A DNA stretch of 14,867 bases from NCBI GenBank assembly GCA_964395665.1, contig CAYNDH010000116.1:1-14867 (forward strand). The letters run 5' to 3'. A program made the position numbers and the translations under genes. Below are positions 7,444 through 14,512 of the stretch, one piece after another. Positions within the stretch are counted from its first letter, which is position 1; the number at the start of each line of letters is the position of its first letter. The stretch comes from JAEZAF01 sp964395665. GTDB taxonomy: Bacteria; Chloroflexota; Anaerolineae; Aggregatilineales; Phototrophicaceae. The notes below the pieces were generated by a model, which saw only the letters and a list, made by a program, of their open reading frames with translations, made no database searches and was not told the DNA's origin.

Positions 7444-7511
7444 TCTCACTATCGTATCCGCGCCTCACCATCAACTTTTGAACAATATGACCCAATGAGG
7501 AGTTCTACCTG

Positions 7512-8450
7512 ATGAAACTGCGTTTTCCCCTTCTGCTGCTGTTGGCTGCCCTGATCAGTGTGTTCGCGTTTGCCGGTGTCTCGGCACAGGAAGAAGAAGT
7601 TGCAAGTGTGCTTGTAACCGCCGACTGGCTGGAAGAAAATCTCGATAATCCGCAGGTCCGTGTGATCGAAGTGAGTGTGAATCCGGGCCTGTACGAGCGC
7701 GGCCATATTGATGGCGCTGTGAACTTCGTCTGGCATACCGATTTCGTGGATACCCTTCAGCGTGATATTGTCTCTGCCGAGCGCTTTCAGGAACTGGTGC
7801 AGGCGGCAGGCATCAACGACGATTCCACCATCGTCCTCTACGGCGACAGCAACAACTGGTTCGCCGCATGGGGCGCATGGATTTTCAACATCTATGGCTT
7901 TGAGGATGTCCGCCTGCTGGACGGTGGCCGCGTGAAGTGGGAAGCCGATGGCCGCCCGTTCTCAACCGCCGTCGCCAGCCCTGAACCGGGCAACGCCATC
8001 GTGACCGAAGCCAATGACGCACTGCGGGCGCTTCAGGGTGAAGTGCTGGACGTGGTCGAAGGCACGACTCCCGGTGTGCTGGTCGATATTCGCGGCGCAG
8101 CGGAATACAACGGCGAGATCTTCGCGCCGGAAGGTGTGCAGGAACTGTCTGTGCGCGCCGGACACATCCCCGGTGCGGTCAATGTCCCGTGGGGGCAGAA
8201 TGTGAACGAAGACGGCACATTCAAGTCAGTCGAAGAACTGCGCGAACTGTATGCCGGTGTGGGGATTGATGGCAGCACGGCGATCATCACCTACTGCCGC
8301 ATTGGGGAACGCGCCGCGCTGACGTGGTTCGTGCTGCATGAACTGCTCGGCTATGAAGTGGCAGTGTACGACGGATCATGGACCGAATGGGGCAACGCAG
8401 TCGGCGTGCCGATTGAGAATCCCGCAGGCACGATCTGGGGCGGAGTCTAG
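7512..8450 (+). CDS. Exported two-domain rhodanese (CysA2-like thiosulfate sulfurtransferase)
   Basis: Rhodaneses pass a sulfane sulfur from donors such as thiosulfate, via a cysteine persulfide, to a thiol or cyanide acceptor. The 312 residues start with a signal peptide (MKLRFP, Leu/Ala core, likely cleavage after VSA, residue 25). Domain 1 (about 32-150) is the non-catalytic rhodanese fold with LYGDSNNWFAAW and VRLLDGG. Domain 2 (about 185-305) carries AGHIPGAVNVPWG and the active loop YCRIGERA with catalytic Cys262, followed by the family-typical WFVLHELLG and YDGSWTEWGN. The loop and tail closely resemble actinobacterial CysA2, which lacks a signal peptide; export here is the notable difference. 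The start is supported by GAGGAG (7497-7502), 9 nt upstream. The transporter gene begins 3 nt after the stop, so they form an operon. No lipobox or C-terminal anchor is seen, so it is probably periplasmic or extracellular. Confidence 0.92.
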   Translation: MKLRFPLLLLLAALISVFAFAGVSAQEEEVASVLVTADWLEENLDNPQVRVIEVSVNPGLYERGHIDGAVNFVWHTDFVDTLQRDIVSAERFQELVQAAGINDDSTIVLYGDSNNWFAAWGAWIFNIYGFEDVRLLDGGRVKWEADGRPFSTAVASPEPGNAIVTEANDALRALQGEVLDVVEGTTPGVLVDIRGAAEYNGEIFAPEGVQELSVRAGHIPGAVNVPWGQNVNEDGTFKSVEELRELYAGVGIDGSTAIITYCRIGERAALTWFVLHELLGYEVAVYDGSWTEWGNAVGVPIENPAGTIWGGV

Positions 8451-8453
8451 TCA

Positions 8454-9677
8454 ATGTCGGAAACGACTATCGGGGGCAGTGTTCTTCGGGGGGCTGCCCC
8501 CCTTCAACTGGATCGTCAGGCGGCGGCCCGCTGGACCGGCCTGCTGATCCTGATCGCGATCATCGCGGGGGCTTACATCCTGCACGACACACCCGGTCAG
8601 GGGGCAAGGGCATCACTGTCACTTCTGATTGGCACCGTACTGGGGATTACTTTTCAGCGCGGACGCTTCTGTTTTTTCTGCATCCTGCGTGATTTTATCG
8701 AAAAACGCGACAGCACCGGCCTGTTTGCGATTCTGGCGGCGCTGGCCGTCGGCGGGATCGGCTATGCGATTGTCTTCGGTGCGTTCCTGCCCAATACCTT
8801 TACCGGACGCCTGCCACCGGATGCCCACATCGGCCCGGTAAGCTGGGTGCTGGTGGCGGCGGGTGTCGCCTTCGGCATCGGCATGGCGCTTTCCGGCGCT
8901 TGCATCAGCGGACAACTCTATCGTCTGGGCGAAGGCTATACCCGCGCCCCATTCGCACTCCTTGGATCGCTGTTCGGCTTCGGACTCGGCTTCTTCACAT
9001 GGCAGAGTGTGTATGTCGGCACGATCTTTCATGCGCCGGTCGCATGGCTGCCGGGGACATTAGGCTATGGCGGATCGCTGGCGGTGCATCTGGCCGTCCT
9101 CACGGCGATTGCGATCTTCCTGCTGCGCTTTCTGCCCGCCTTCCCTGCCCGTGAGCCGGAGAAATTAACCCTTACCAGTATCTGGAACCGTGTGATTCAC
9201 CAGCGCTGGAATCCGCTGGTCACCGGCGGGATCGTCGGCGTCGTCGGGACCTTCGCCTATTTCCGCGTCGAACCACTCGGCGTCACATCACAGCTTTCCA
9301 GCCTCACGCGGACGGTGATGGAACAGGCCGACCTGCTGGCCGGTCGCCTCAATGGGCTGGACGGATTCGCAGGCTGCGCGGCGGTTGTCGTGCAGACCAT
9401 CACCGAAAACGGCTGGCTGATCGGCGGAGTCGTGCTTGGCTCATTTGCAGTGGTCATGCTGGCGAATCGCTTCAGCTTTTCGAAGCTGACCTTCGACGGC
9501 GCATTCACTGCGCTGCTGGGCGGCGTCCTGATGGGCTGGGGATCGATGCTCGCGCTCGGCTGCACGGTCGGCGTGCTGCTTTCGGGCATCTCGGCCTTCG
9601 CGATCTCCGGCTGGGTGTTTGGCGCTGCCGTGTTCGCTGGTGTCTGGCTTGGAATCAAACTCCGCCTGCCGCGATGA
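8454..9677 (+). CDS. YeeE/YedE (TsuA-like) sulfur-compound transporter
   Basis: This 407-residue polytopic membrane protein (about nine to ten hydrophobic segments) belongs to the YeeE/YedE family, whose studied member TsuA imports thiosulfate by passing it along conserved cysteines. Here the repeated half-structure shows GRFCFFC (Cys73, Cys76), SGACISG (Cys150), FAGCAAVV (Cys308) and ALGCTVG (Cys370); Cys150, 308 and 370 have roughly the spacing of the three essential cysteines of TsuA. The start is placed at the ATG 3 nt after the rhodanese stop, with GGAG (8442-8445) 8 nt upstream inside the rhodanese gene, indicating translational coupling. The first 22 residues are soluble and partly encoded by an inverted repeat. 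With the exported rhodanese it likely forms an uptake module for thiosulfate or other sulfane sulfur; the substrate is inferred. Confidence 0.92.
   Translation: MSETTIGGSVLRGAAPLQLDRQAAARWTGLLILIAIIAGAYILHDTPGQGARASLSLLIGTVLGITFQRGRFCFFCILRDFIEKRDSTGLFAILAALAVGGIGYAIVFGAFLPNTFTGRLPPDAHIGPVSWVLVAAGVAFGIGMALSGACISGQLYRLGEGYTRAPFALLGSLFGFGLGFFTWQSVYVGTIFHAPVAWLPGTLGYGGSLAVHLAVLTAIAIFLLRFLPAFPAREPEKLTLTSIWNRVIHQRWNPLVTGGIVGVVGTFAYFRVEPLGVTSQLSSLTRTVMEQADLLAGRLNGLDGFAGCAAVVVQTITENGWLIGGVVLGSFAVVMLANRFSFSKLTFDGAFTALLGGVLMGWGSMLALGCTVGVLLSGISAFAISGWVFGAAVFAGVWLGIKLRLPR
8472..8502 (+). repeat. Overlapping inverted repeats in the 5' end of the transporter gene
   Basis: GGGGGCAG (8472-8479) can pair with CTGCCCCC (8494-8501), while GGGGGGC (8488-8494) can pair with GCCCCCC (8496-8502). 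The two hairpins exclude each other. They lie 18-48 nt inside the coding frame and encode SVLRGAAPL, a stretch unlike the rest of the family N-terminus. They could dampen translation of the transporter relative to the rhodanese, or mark insertion of a short palindromic repeat. Confidence 0.6.
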
Positions 9678-9706
9678 ATGATCTCGTCGGTGCTGGTCGT
9701 AGAGAT

Positions 9707-9743
9707 AAAAAGCCCATGCGAGTGCGCTCACACGGGCTTTTAT
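9707..9743. terminator. Bidirectional intrinsic terminator
   Basis: AAAAGCCC (9708-9715) pairs with GGGCTTTT (9734-9741); inside, GAG (9720-9722) pairs with CTC (9727-9729), and flanking TG/CA extend it. The A-tract on the left and T-tract on the right let it work on both strands. It lies 30 bp after the transporter stop and about 120 bp beyond the stop of the convergent gene. Confidence 0.85.
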
Positions 9744-9775
9744 CGTTCATTTCACTAAAGGTGATCTGAAATCAG

Positions 9776-9846
9776 GTGATCGGCGGGCCGGAAGAATCCA
9801 GCCCTACAACGGTGCGAGCAGTAGGAACACGGCCTGCCGTGTCCGC
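9776..9846 (+). repeat. Dispersed two-hairpin repeat, copy B
   Basis: A diverged copy of the 4957-5027 element, with the same 71-bp length and order: GTGATC; hairpin GGGCCGGA (9785-9792) / TCCAGCCC (9797-9804) with loop AGAA and one C-A mismatch; GTAGGAAC; a second hairpin ACACGG/CCGTGT around CCTG; GTCCGC. The second stem differs in sequence from copy A but is still a stem, suggesting selection on shape. Like copy A it lies between convergent genes. Confidence 0.7.
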
Positions 9847-9861
9847 GTGTATCCCGTAAAC

Positions 9862-10611
9862 CTACTGTCCCGGACCGGCGGCCACGTCCAGCGCCCAGAT
9901 ATCCCAGATGTCACTCAATGGGACTCGTGCGCTGCGTGGGCCAACCACACTCGGGCCGATGTCTCCCTGCGAGAAGAAGATGATCAGCGCATCATCGGTG
10001 ATGGTGAAGCGGTTATAATTGGCCGGGTCATCCCCCGTGCCAGCCTCAATGTAGTCACGCAGGTCCTCGCCTAACTGATCGACCAGATCAGCCTGTACCG
10101 CAGCCTGGATCGCGGGGATGTAGTCCACATCACCGACGAACAGGTCGTCCAGTGCCACCATCTGACCGCGCTCGGTGTCGAACGCCAGCGCATCAACAAA
10201 CAGGTGCGGCCTCGCGCCACCCATGTAGGTCGAAGTGAATAAAGCGATGCTGACGATATGCGGCTTGTAGTAGAAGATCTCATACTCGGTTTCGAGAAAC
10301 AGTGGTCCGGGGGACATGGTGGTCATTTCCACCTCGCCCATGAATTCCTCAATCGCCCTCTCCATATAATTGCTGACAGCGTTCTGGATGAACGGGTCCG
10401 AAGCGATGCGTGTCGGGAAGCGGTACTGGTAGCTGTACTCGACACCGTGGCTGTTCTCTCCAAATTCGAAGAAGCTGCACCGGTACAGGCCAGATGTCCA
10501 CTCGCCGCCCACTTCGTTACAGACGGCCTCTTCATCTGCGGCAAGAACCATCCCGCTCACGGTCAGCAAGAGCATAAGACACAGTGAAAACAGGACCATT
10601 AATTTTCGCAT
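9862..10611 (-). CDS. Exported DUF3298-like protein
   Basis: The start at 10611 is preferred because AGGAG (10623-10619) lies 7 nt upstream; the ATG at 10638 would put nine residues before the signal peptide with no such site. The 249-residue product begins MRKLMVLFSLCLMLLL with probable cleavage after VLA. A short segment with two cysteines follows (CNEVGGEWTSGLYRC), which could form a disulfide outside the membrane. The rest matches the DUF4163/DUF3298 pattern seen in RsiV and PdaC-type proteins: FFLETEYEIFYY-like strands, YMGGARPHLFVDALAFDTE, then LDDLF, and near the end TDDALIIFFSQGDIGPSVVGP with a following RVPLSDI. Members bind ligands such as lysozyme in RsiV or accompany envelope enzymes; no catalytic domain is visible here. 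A single-gene unit whose function is unknown beyond being extracytoplasmic. Confidence 0.8.
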   Translation of the reverse strand: MRKLMVLFSLCLMLLLTVSGMVLAADEEAVCNEVGGEWTSGLYRCSFFEFGENSHGVEYSYQYRFPTRIASDPFIQNAVSNYMERAIEEFMGEVEMTTMSPGPLFLETEYEIFYYKPHIVSIALFTSTYMGGARPHLFVDALAFDTERGQMVALDDLFVGDVDYIPAIQAAVQADLVDQLGEDLRDYIEAGTGDDPANYNRFTITDDALIIFFSQGDIGPSVVGPRSARVPLSDIWDIWALDVAAGPGQ

Positions 10612-10728
10612 AAGAATTCTCCTGACTATGCAATACAACTAAACACAGGCTTCAGTCTACCATAGGATACCGGGTTATGAGCCGGTGAGCCTGTCGCTGA
10701 TAGCTGGCAGTCGTCAGCTTGCAGTCGT

Positions 10729-10828
10729 NNNNNNNNNNNNNNNNNNNNNNNNNNNNNNNNNNNNNNNNNNNNNNNNNNNNNNNNNNNNNNNNNNNNNNNN
10801 NNNNNNNNNNNNNNNNNNNNNNNNNNNN
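10729..10828. other. Assembly gap 2 (100 N)
   Basis: A second placeholder of exactly 100 N. On its left, 10699-10728 holds the imperfect repeat AGCTGGCAGTCGT / AGCTTGCAGTCGT; on its right the metallophosphoesterase stop codon follows at once. The repeat probably broke the assembly. The bases between the DUF3298-like gene and the gap (10639-10728) contain no gene. Confidence 0.95.
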
Positions 10829-11731
10829 TCAGCCGCGCCGCAGTGTGATGTGTGTGATCTCTGGCCGACAGTTGAAGCGTACCGGCAGCGATGCCAGCCC
10901 CAGCCCACGATTGACGTAAAGTTGCAGATCGCCCACCTGATAGCGTCCGATCACATAGCGCCTTGCCAGCGGCGGCAGCTTTGAAGGCACTGCACCCAGA
11001 AATGGCACGCGCACCTGTCCGCCGTGGGTATGGCCGGATAACTGAAGCGCCACGCGGCGATCTTCTGAAACCCGATCGGCGTAATCCGGTTCGTGTGCCA
11101 GCAGGATGACACAGCCATCGTCCGGGATGCCATCCAGCGCCGCCCGCAGATCCTGACGGTATTTGCTGATGTCATCCACACCGGCCAGATAGAGCACCTG
11201 ACCGCCGCGTTTCAGTTCGACGTGCTCATTCATCAGCATCCGGACACCGACAGAACGCACCGCTTCGGTCACTTTCTGGATGCTGAAACGATAGTCATGA
11301 TTGCCCGGAACCGCGAAAATGCCATCCGGCGCACTAAGGTCCTGAAGCGCGGGCGGGATCATCTCCACCCGCGACCGGTCGCGCCGGTCGAGGAAATCGC
11401 CGGTGATCACAATGCAGTCAGCCGCCAGATCGTTTACCTGCTGCGCGATCCACTGATGATGCTCCGGCCCCAGATAGCGCGTCAGATGCAGGTCACTGAT
11501 CTGCGTGAGCGTATAGCCATCAAACGCAGGCGGCAGCGATTTCAGATAAAATTCCTGACGCACGACCTCAACCCGGCGCGGTTCGATGACCGATGCATAG
11601 ACCGCCAGCCCAAGGCCGACGAGTCCCAGCGCCGATACCGTCCAGATCAGACCGTTCAGAGGCTGTTCGTCTGCGTCAGGCCATGAATAACCTGCCAACC
11701 CTAGACTTCCTGCGGGCGGCTGTACATCCAC
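10829..11731 (-). CDS. Membrane-anchored YkuE-type metallophosphoesterase
   Basis: A calcineurin-like phosphoesterase with the full two-metal motif set (residues from the GTG at 11731): D80-L-H82, GDFLDR (Asp112), GNHDY (Asn144, His145), LAHEPD (His213) and SGHTHGGQ (His234, His236). An N-terminal hydrophobic helix (about 27-48) followed by EPRRVEV is typical of the YkuE/YaeI group, whose catalytic domain is probably outside the cytoplasmic membrane; substrates in this group are mostly uncertain. Two starts are possible: GTG at 11731, overlapping the upstream gene by 31 nt, or TTG at 11698, just after that gene's stop. Each has AGGA about 9 nt upstream. Either way it is tightly linked and probably translationally coupled to the preceding gene. 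The stop codon touches gap 2. Confidence 0.92.
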   Translation of the reverse strand: MDVQPPAGSLGLAGYSWPDADEQPLNGLIWTVSALGLVGLGLAVYASVIEPRRVEVVRQEFYLKSLPPAFDGYTLTQISDLHLTRYLGPEHHQWIAQQVNDLAADCIVITGDFLDRRDRSRVEMIPPALQDLSAPDGIFAVPGNHDYRFSIQKVTEAVRSVGVRMLMNEHVELKRGGQVLYLAGVDDISKYRQDLRAALDGIPDDGCVILLAHEPDYADRVSEDRRVALQLSGHTHGGQVRVPFLGAVPSKLPPLARRYVIGRYQVGDLQLYVNRGLGLASLPVRFNCRPEITHITLRRG

Positions 11732-12303
11732 CAGTAGACATCCTGTGGATAATGCGGCTGAAGCTCCGCCGACCAGACAAACTGCGATGGGCGGACAAAA
11801 CGCCGCAGCCGCGAATCGACCGCATTCGCCTTTTTGCGGATGTCTTCATATTCGGCCACGTTCAGTTCCTGCATCGATGCGAACAATTCCTGCACGGTGG
11901 TACGGCGCAGCACTTCCGGCAGATAGACCTGGCTGCACAGGCGCGGATTGTTGGTGCATTCGTCAAAGAAACCGCTCATCGCATCCAGACGCGAATTCGC
12001 TTCCCACACCATGCGATCCTGATAACGGTAGCGCCATTCCTTCAGCACAGCCTGATGACGGACTTCCATCATCCGCAGTTCTTCACGCTGCGTGCTCGTC
12101 AGTTTTTCGCTTTGTGCGTTCAGCCGCCGCAGGCGCATCAGCAGCGCGCCAATCGTCAGGCTGGGCATATTCCCGCTGGATAAAAATCCACCGCTGCCGG
12201 TGGTGCCGTAAAGCTGATCACCCTTGATATAACGGTCCAGCCCTTCGACCATGGCCCCGGCTTCACGCAGATCCTGCTCAATGGAGTATTTTCGTTCAGA
12301 CAT
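11701..12303 (-). CDS. Uncharacterised soluble protein
   Basis: I do not recognise this 200-residue protein. It has no signal peptide or membrane helix. It is mainly helical and charged: residues 50-95 (LLMRLRRLNAQSEKLTSTQ and onward) look coiled-coil-like, followed by a WRYRYQDRMVWEAN segment, two cysteines (CTNNPRLC), a predicted helical region and an aromatic C-terminus (DVYWWMYSRPQEV). The start is well supported by AAGGAG (12319-12314), 10 nt upstream. It is the middle gene of a three-gene cluster, 66 nt after the membrane-protein gene and overlapping or abutting the metallophosphoesterase gene, so it may be a partner of either. Confidence 0.8.
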   Translation of the reverse strand: MSERKYSIEQDLREAGAMVEGLDRYIKGDQLYGTTGSGGFLSSGNMPSLTIGALLMRLRRLNAQSEKLTSTQREELRMMEVRHQAVLKEWRYRYQDRMVWEANSRLDAMSGFFDECTNNPRLCSQVYLPEVLRRTTVQELFASMQELNVAEYEDIRKKANAVDSRLRRFVRPSQFVWSAELQPHYPQDVYWWMYSRPQEV

Positions 12304-12369
12304 ATGAGCATTTCTCCTTAAAATTTCGCTGTATGGTTCAGATCCAGAACAATTTAAACAAATTTAAAC

Positions 12370-13446
12370 CTAACCTGATAACGATGCCACTGCCAGTAAT
12401 GTCGCACCAAGTGAGGCGGCAATCGCCCCCCAGACAAACGGCGTGACCATCCGCTCCAGAAAGGTAAGCTGTGCGTCCACATGATCGAGATTGACCTCTT
12501 CCTGCCGGTGACGGTAAATCCATCCGATCGGCTGGCGGAGAATAGGCTGTACACTCAGCGACCAGAGCAGATACCCACCCGCCATCACCAGCAGCGTCGG
12601 AAAGCGCTCTGATTCCAGAAATGGCAGCATGACAAACGTGATCGTCGTCGTCCAGATGAACATCAGCAGCGTCTTGGCATAGCGGATCACCAGCCGCCGC
12701 AGGTACATCACCGCCCGCACCAGCGCCATCTCCGTCATGGCGACCTCTTCCACCAGTGTGCGGTCAAGGCTGCGCGCAATCCCGAAGGCGGCATTGACGC
12801 GGTCTACTTCTTTGGCGTCGTACTGCTCCGGCAGGGCATCTCTGGCCCGCAGCTCGTCAATCAGCCGGGTCTTCGGCAGGATCTCACCGTTAGTCAGTTC
12901 GATGAAGCTGTCGAAGTATTCCTGACGGCGACCTTCGCTGAAGGCCATCATGAAATTCATGTGTTCCCGACGATACTGAAAGCGCGTGATCTCCCGCTTG
13001 GCCGCCGGAGACTCATCCGTCGGAAAGGTGATGCCATGCAGCGAAAAGGTGGGATTGAGCAGATTCGTCGCAAAGCCCGGCAGATAGATCGTGAAATAAA
13101 AATGGACGATGTCCTTCAGCAGCAGATAGACACCACCCAGCGGGATGATCAGCGACAGCGCCAGCGGATACAGCAGCAGCAGCAGCAGTACCACTGAAAG
13201 CACCGCGCCGGTGGTCGGCTCCAGATGCGGGAACAGATTACCGAGCTGCTTCAGATAGATCAGCAGCAGTTTTTCGAAGACATCGCGGAAGAAAATGGGG
13301 ATCAGCACCAGCAGCCCTGCGCCGCCGACGAACGCGGTCGCGATACGATGCAGGGTAGACAGGCGGACTTCGGCACGCTGCACAAACGAGCGCATGGCAT
13401 TACGCTCGGCCTCAGTAAATGAAACGGTGTCTTCGGTCGGTGTCAT
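12370..13446 (-). CDS. Uncharacterised multi-pass membrane protein
   Basis: A 358-residue integral membrane protein that I cannot assign to a family. Hydrophobic segments lie at about 35-53, 80-110 (long enough for one or two helices, including an eight-residue Leu/Val run), 257-277, 283-299 and 334-355. Between residues 111 and 256 lies a large, charged, probably cytoplasmic domain (REITRFQYRREHMNFMMAFS, EGRRQEYFDSFIELTNGEIL) with no recognised enzyme motif. The ribosome-binding site is weak (GGGTG, 5 nt upstream of the ATG). It is the first gene of the three-gene minus-strand cluster and follows the cysteine synthase gene at 116 bp. Channel, transporter and scaffold roles are all possible. 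Confidence 0.8.
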   Translation of the reverse strand: MTPTEDTVSFTEAERNAMRSFVQRAEVRLSTLHRIATAFVGGAGLLVLIPIFFRDVFEKLLLIYLKQLGNLFPHLEPTTGAVLSVVLLLLLLYPLALSLIIPLGGVYLLLKDIVHFYFTIYLPGFATNLLNPTFSLHGITFPTDESPAAKREITRFQYRREHMNFMMAFSEGRRQEYFDSFIELTNGEILPKTRLIDELRARDALPEQYDAKEVDRVNAAFGIARSLDRTLVEEVAMTEMALVRAVMYLRRLVIRYAKTLLMFIWTTTITFVMLPFLESERFPTLLVMAGGYLLWSLSVQPILRQPIGWIYRHRQEEVNLDHVDAQLTFLERMVTPFVWGAIAASLGATLLAVASLSG

Positions 13447-13492
13447 GGTTCACCCGGCGGTACTAAAACAGGATTTCAACCTTCATTTTAGC

Positions 13493-13505
13493 ACAGCCGG
13501 GCTGT
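13493..13505. promoter_or_regulatory. Short palindrome upstream of the membrane-protein gene
   Basis: ACAGCC-G-GGCTGT is a perfect 6-bp inverted repeat around one base in the 115-bp spacer between the cysteine synthase gene and the membrane-protein gene. A nested pair CTAAAA...TTTTAG follows on the minus strand. No T-run makes it a terminator; an operator is possible but unsupported. Confidence 0.3.
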
Positions 13506-13561
13506 CAGGGGGGAAACCAGTGGGCACAGCGCTGTCTGCTGCCTCAGATGCACCCGCGAAC

Positions 13562-14512
13562 TCACTTCGTCCAGAAGTTCTCGCTCAGATATTTGTAGGC
13601 ATTATCCGGGAACAGCGTGACGATCATCCCCGGCTGACCGGCTTCGGCCAGCGCTTCTGCCACCTGAAGCGCCCCGGCCATCGCCGCGCCGGAGCTGACG
13701 CCGACCAGATAGCCTTCTTCGCGTGCCAGACGGCGCACCATGTCATAAGAGGCTTCCGTGCTGACGCCCAGATTACGGTTTGCCAGCGTCTCATCGTAAA
13801 TCGCAGGGCGAATGGCGGACGGCATGTGCTTCCAGCCTTCGACACCGTGCAGCGGCGAGTCCGGCTGAAGTGAGATCACATCGATTTTCGGATTGTATTC
13901 GCGCAGGCGGCGGGATGTGCCGACCAGTGTGCCGCTGGTGCCCAGTCCGGCGACAAAGTGCGTGATCCTGCCGTGCGTCTGCTGCCAGATCTCCGGCGCG
14001 GTGGTCTGATAATGGGCGCGCCAGTTGGCCGGATTGCTGTACTGATCGGCGTAATAATAGCGGTCGGGATCTTCTTCCATCAGTTCCCGCGCCCGGATGA
14101 TCGCGCCGTCGCTGCCGTCCATGGGATCGGTCAGGATCAGGTCGGCACCATACGCCCGCAGGATGCGGATGCGCTCCGGGCTGGCGTTGGCTGGCAGGCA
14201 CAGGCGGATCTGGTAGCCACGTGCCGCGCCGATCATGGCGTAGGCGATGCCGGTATTGCCGCTGGTGCTGTCCAGCAGGATTTTATCTCCGGTCAGCGCC
14301 CCGCTGCGCTCGGCCTCTCGGATGATATTCAGCGCCGCCCGATCCTTGACACTGCCGCCCGGATTGGTCCATTCCGCCTTGGCAAAGATCGAGATATTCT
14401 CCGGCAGATGCGCGGTCACACGCCGGAAGGCCAGCAGCGCCGTATTGCCAATCTGCTGTTCCAGTGATTGAATTTGCAGATAGGGTTGGATTTCAGCAAG
14501 TGCAGCAACCAT
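13562..14512 (-). CDS. cysM: Cysteine synthase (CysK/CysM family)
   Basis: A PLP-dependent beta-replacement enzyme that makes cysteine from O-acetylserine, or a related activated serine, and sulfide or another sulfur donor. The 316 residues show the PLP lysine in NPGGSVKDR (Lys56), the asparagine loop TSGNTG (83-88), the phosphate-binding GLGTSGT (189-195), the pyridine-contacting serine in VSSGAA (Ser273/Ser274) and the end TLFPDNAYKYLSENFW. The KHMPSAIRPAIYD segment and short C-terminus look more CysM-like than CysK-like; CysM enzymes may use thiosulfate or protein thiocarboxylate, which would suit the nearby rhodanese and transporter. The start has AGAGGA 10 nt upstream. A GGCC-GAAA-GGCC hairpin sits just before that site. 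The gene has its own promoter and long leader. K versus M is uncertain. Confidence 0.93.
   Translation of the reverse strand: MVAALAEIQPYLQIQSLEQQIGNTALLAFRRVTAHLPENISIFAKAEWTNPGGSVKDRAALNIIREAERSGALTGDKILLDSTSGNTGIAYAMIGAARGYQIRLCLPANASPERIRILRAYGADLILTDPMDGSDGAIIRARELMEEDPDRYYYADQYSNPANWRAHYQTTAPEIWQQTHGRITHFVAGLGTSGTLVGTSRRLREYNPKIDVISLQPDSPLHGVEGWKHMPSAIRPAIYDETLANRNLGVSTEASYDMVRRLAREEGYLVGVSSGAAMAGALQVAEALAEAGQPGMIVTLFPDNAYKYLSENFWTK

Noticed and set aside
9862..10638. ATG at 10638 as the start of the DUF3298-like protein
   Set aside because: The ATG at 10611 has AGGAG 7 nt upstream and places the signal peptide at the very N-terminus.
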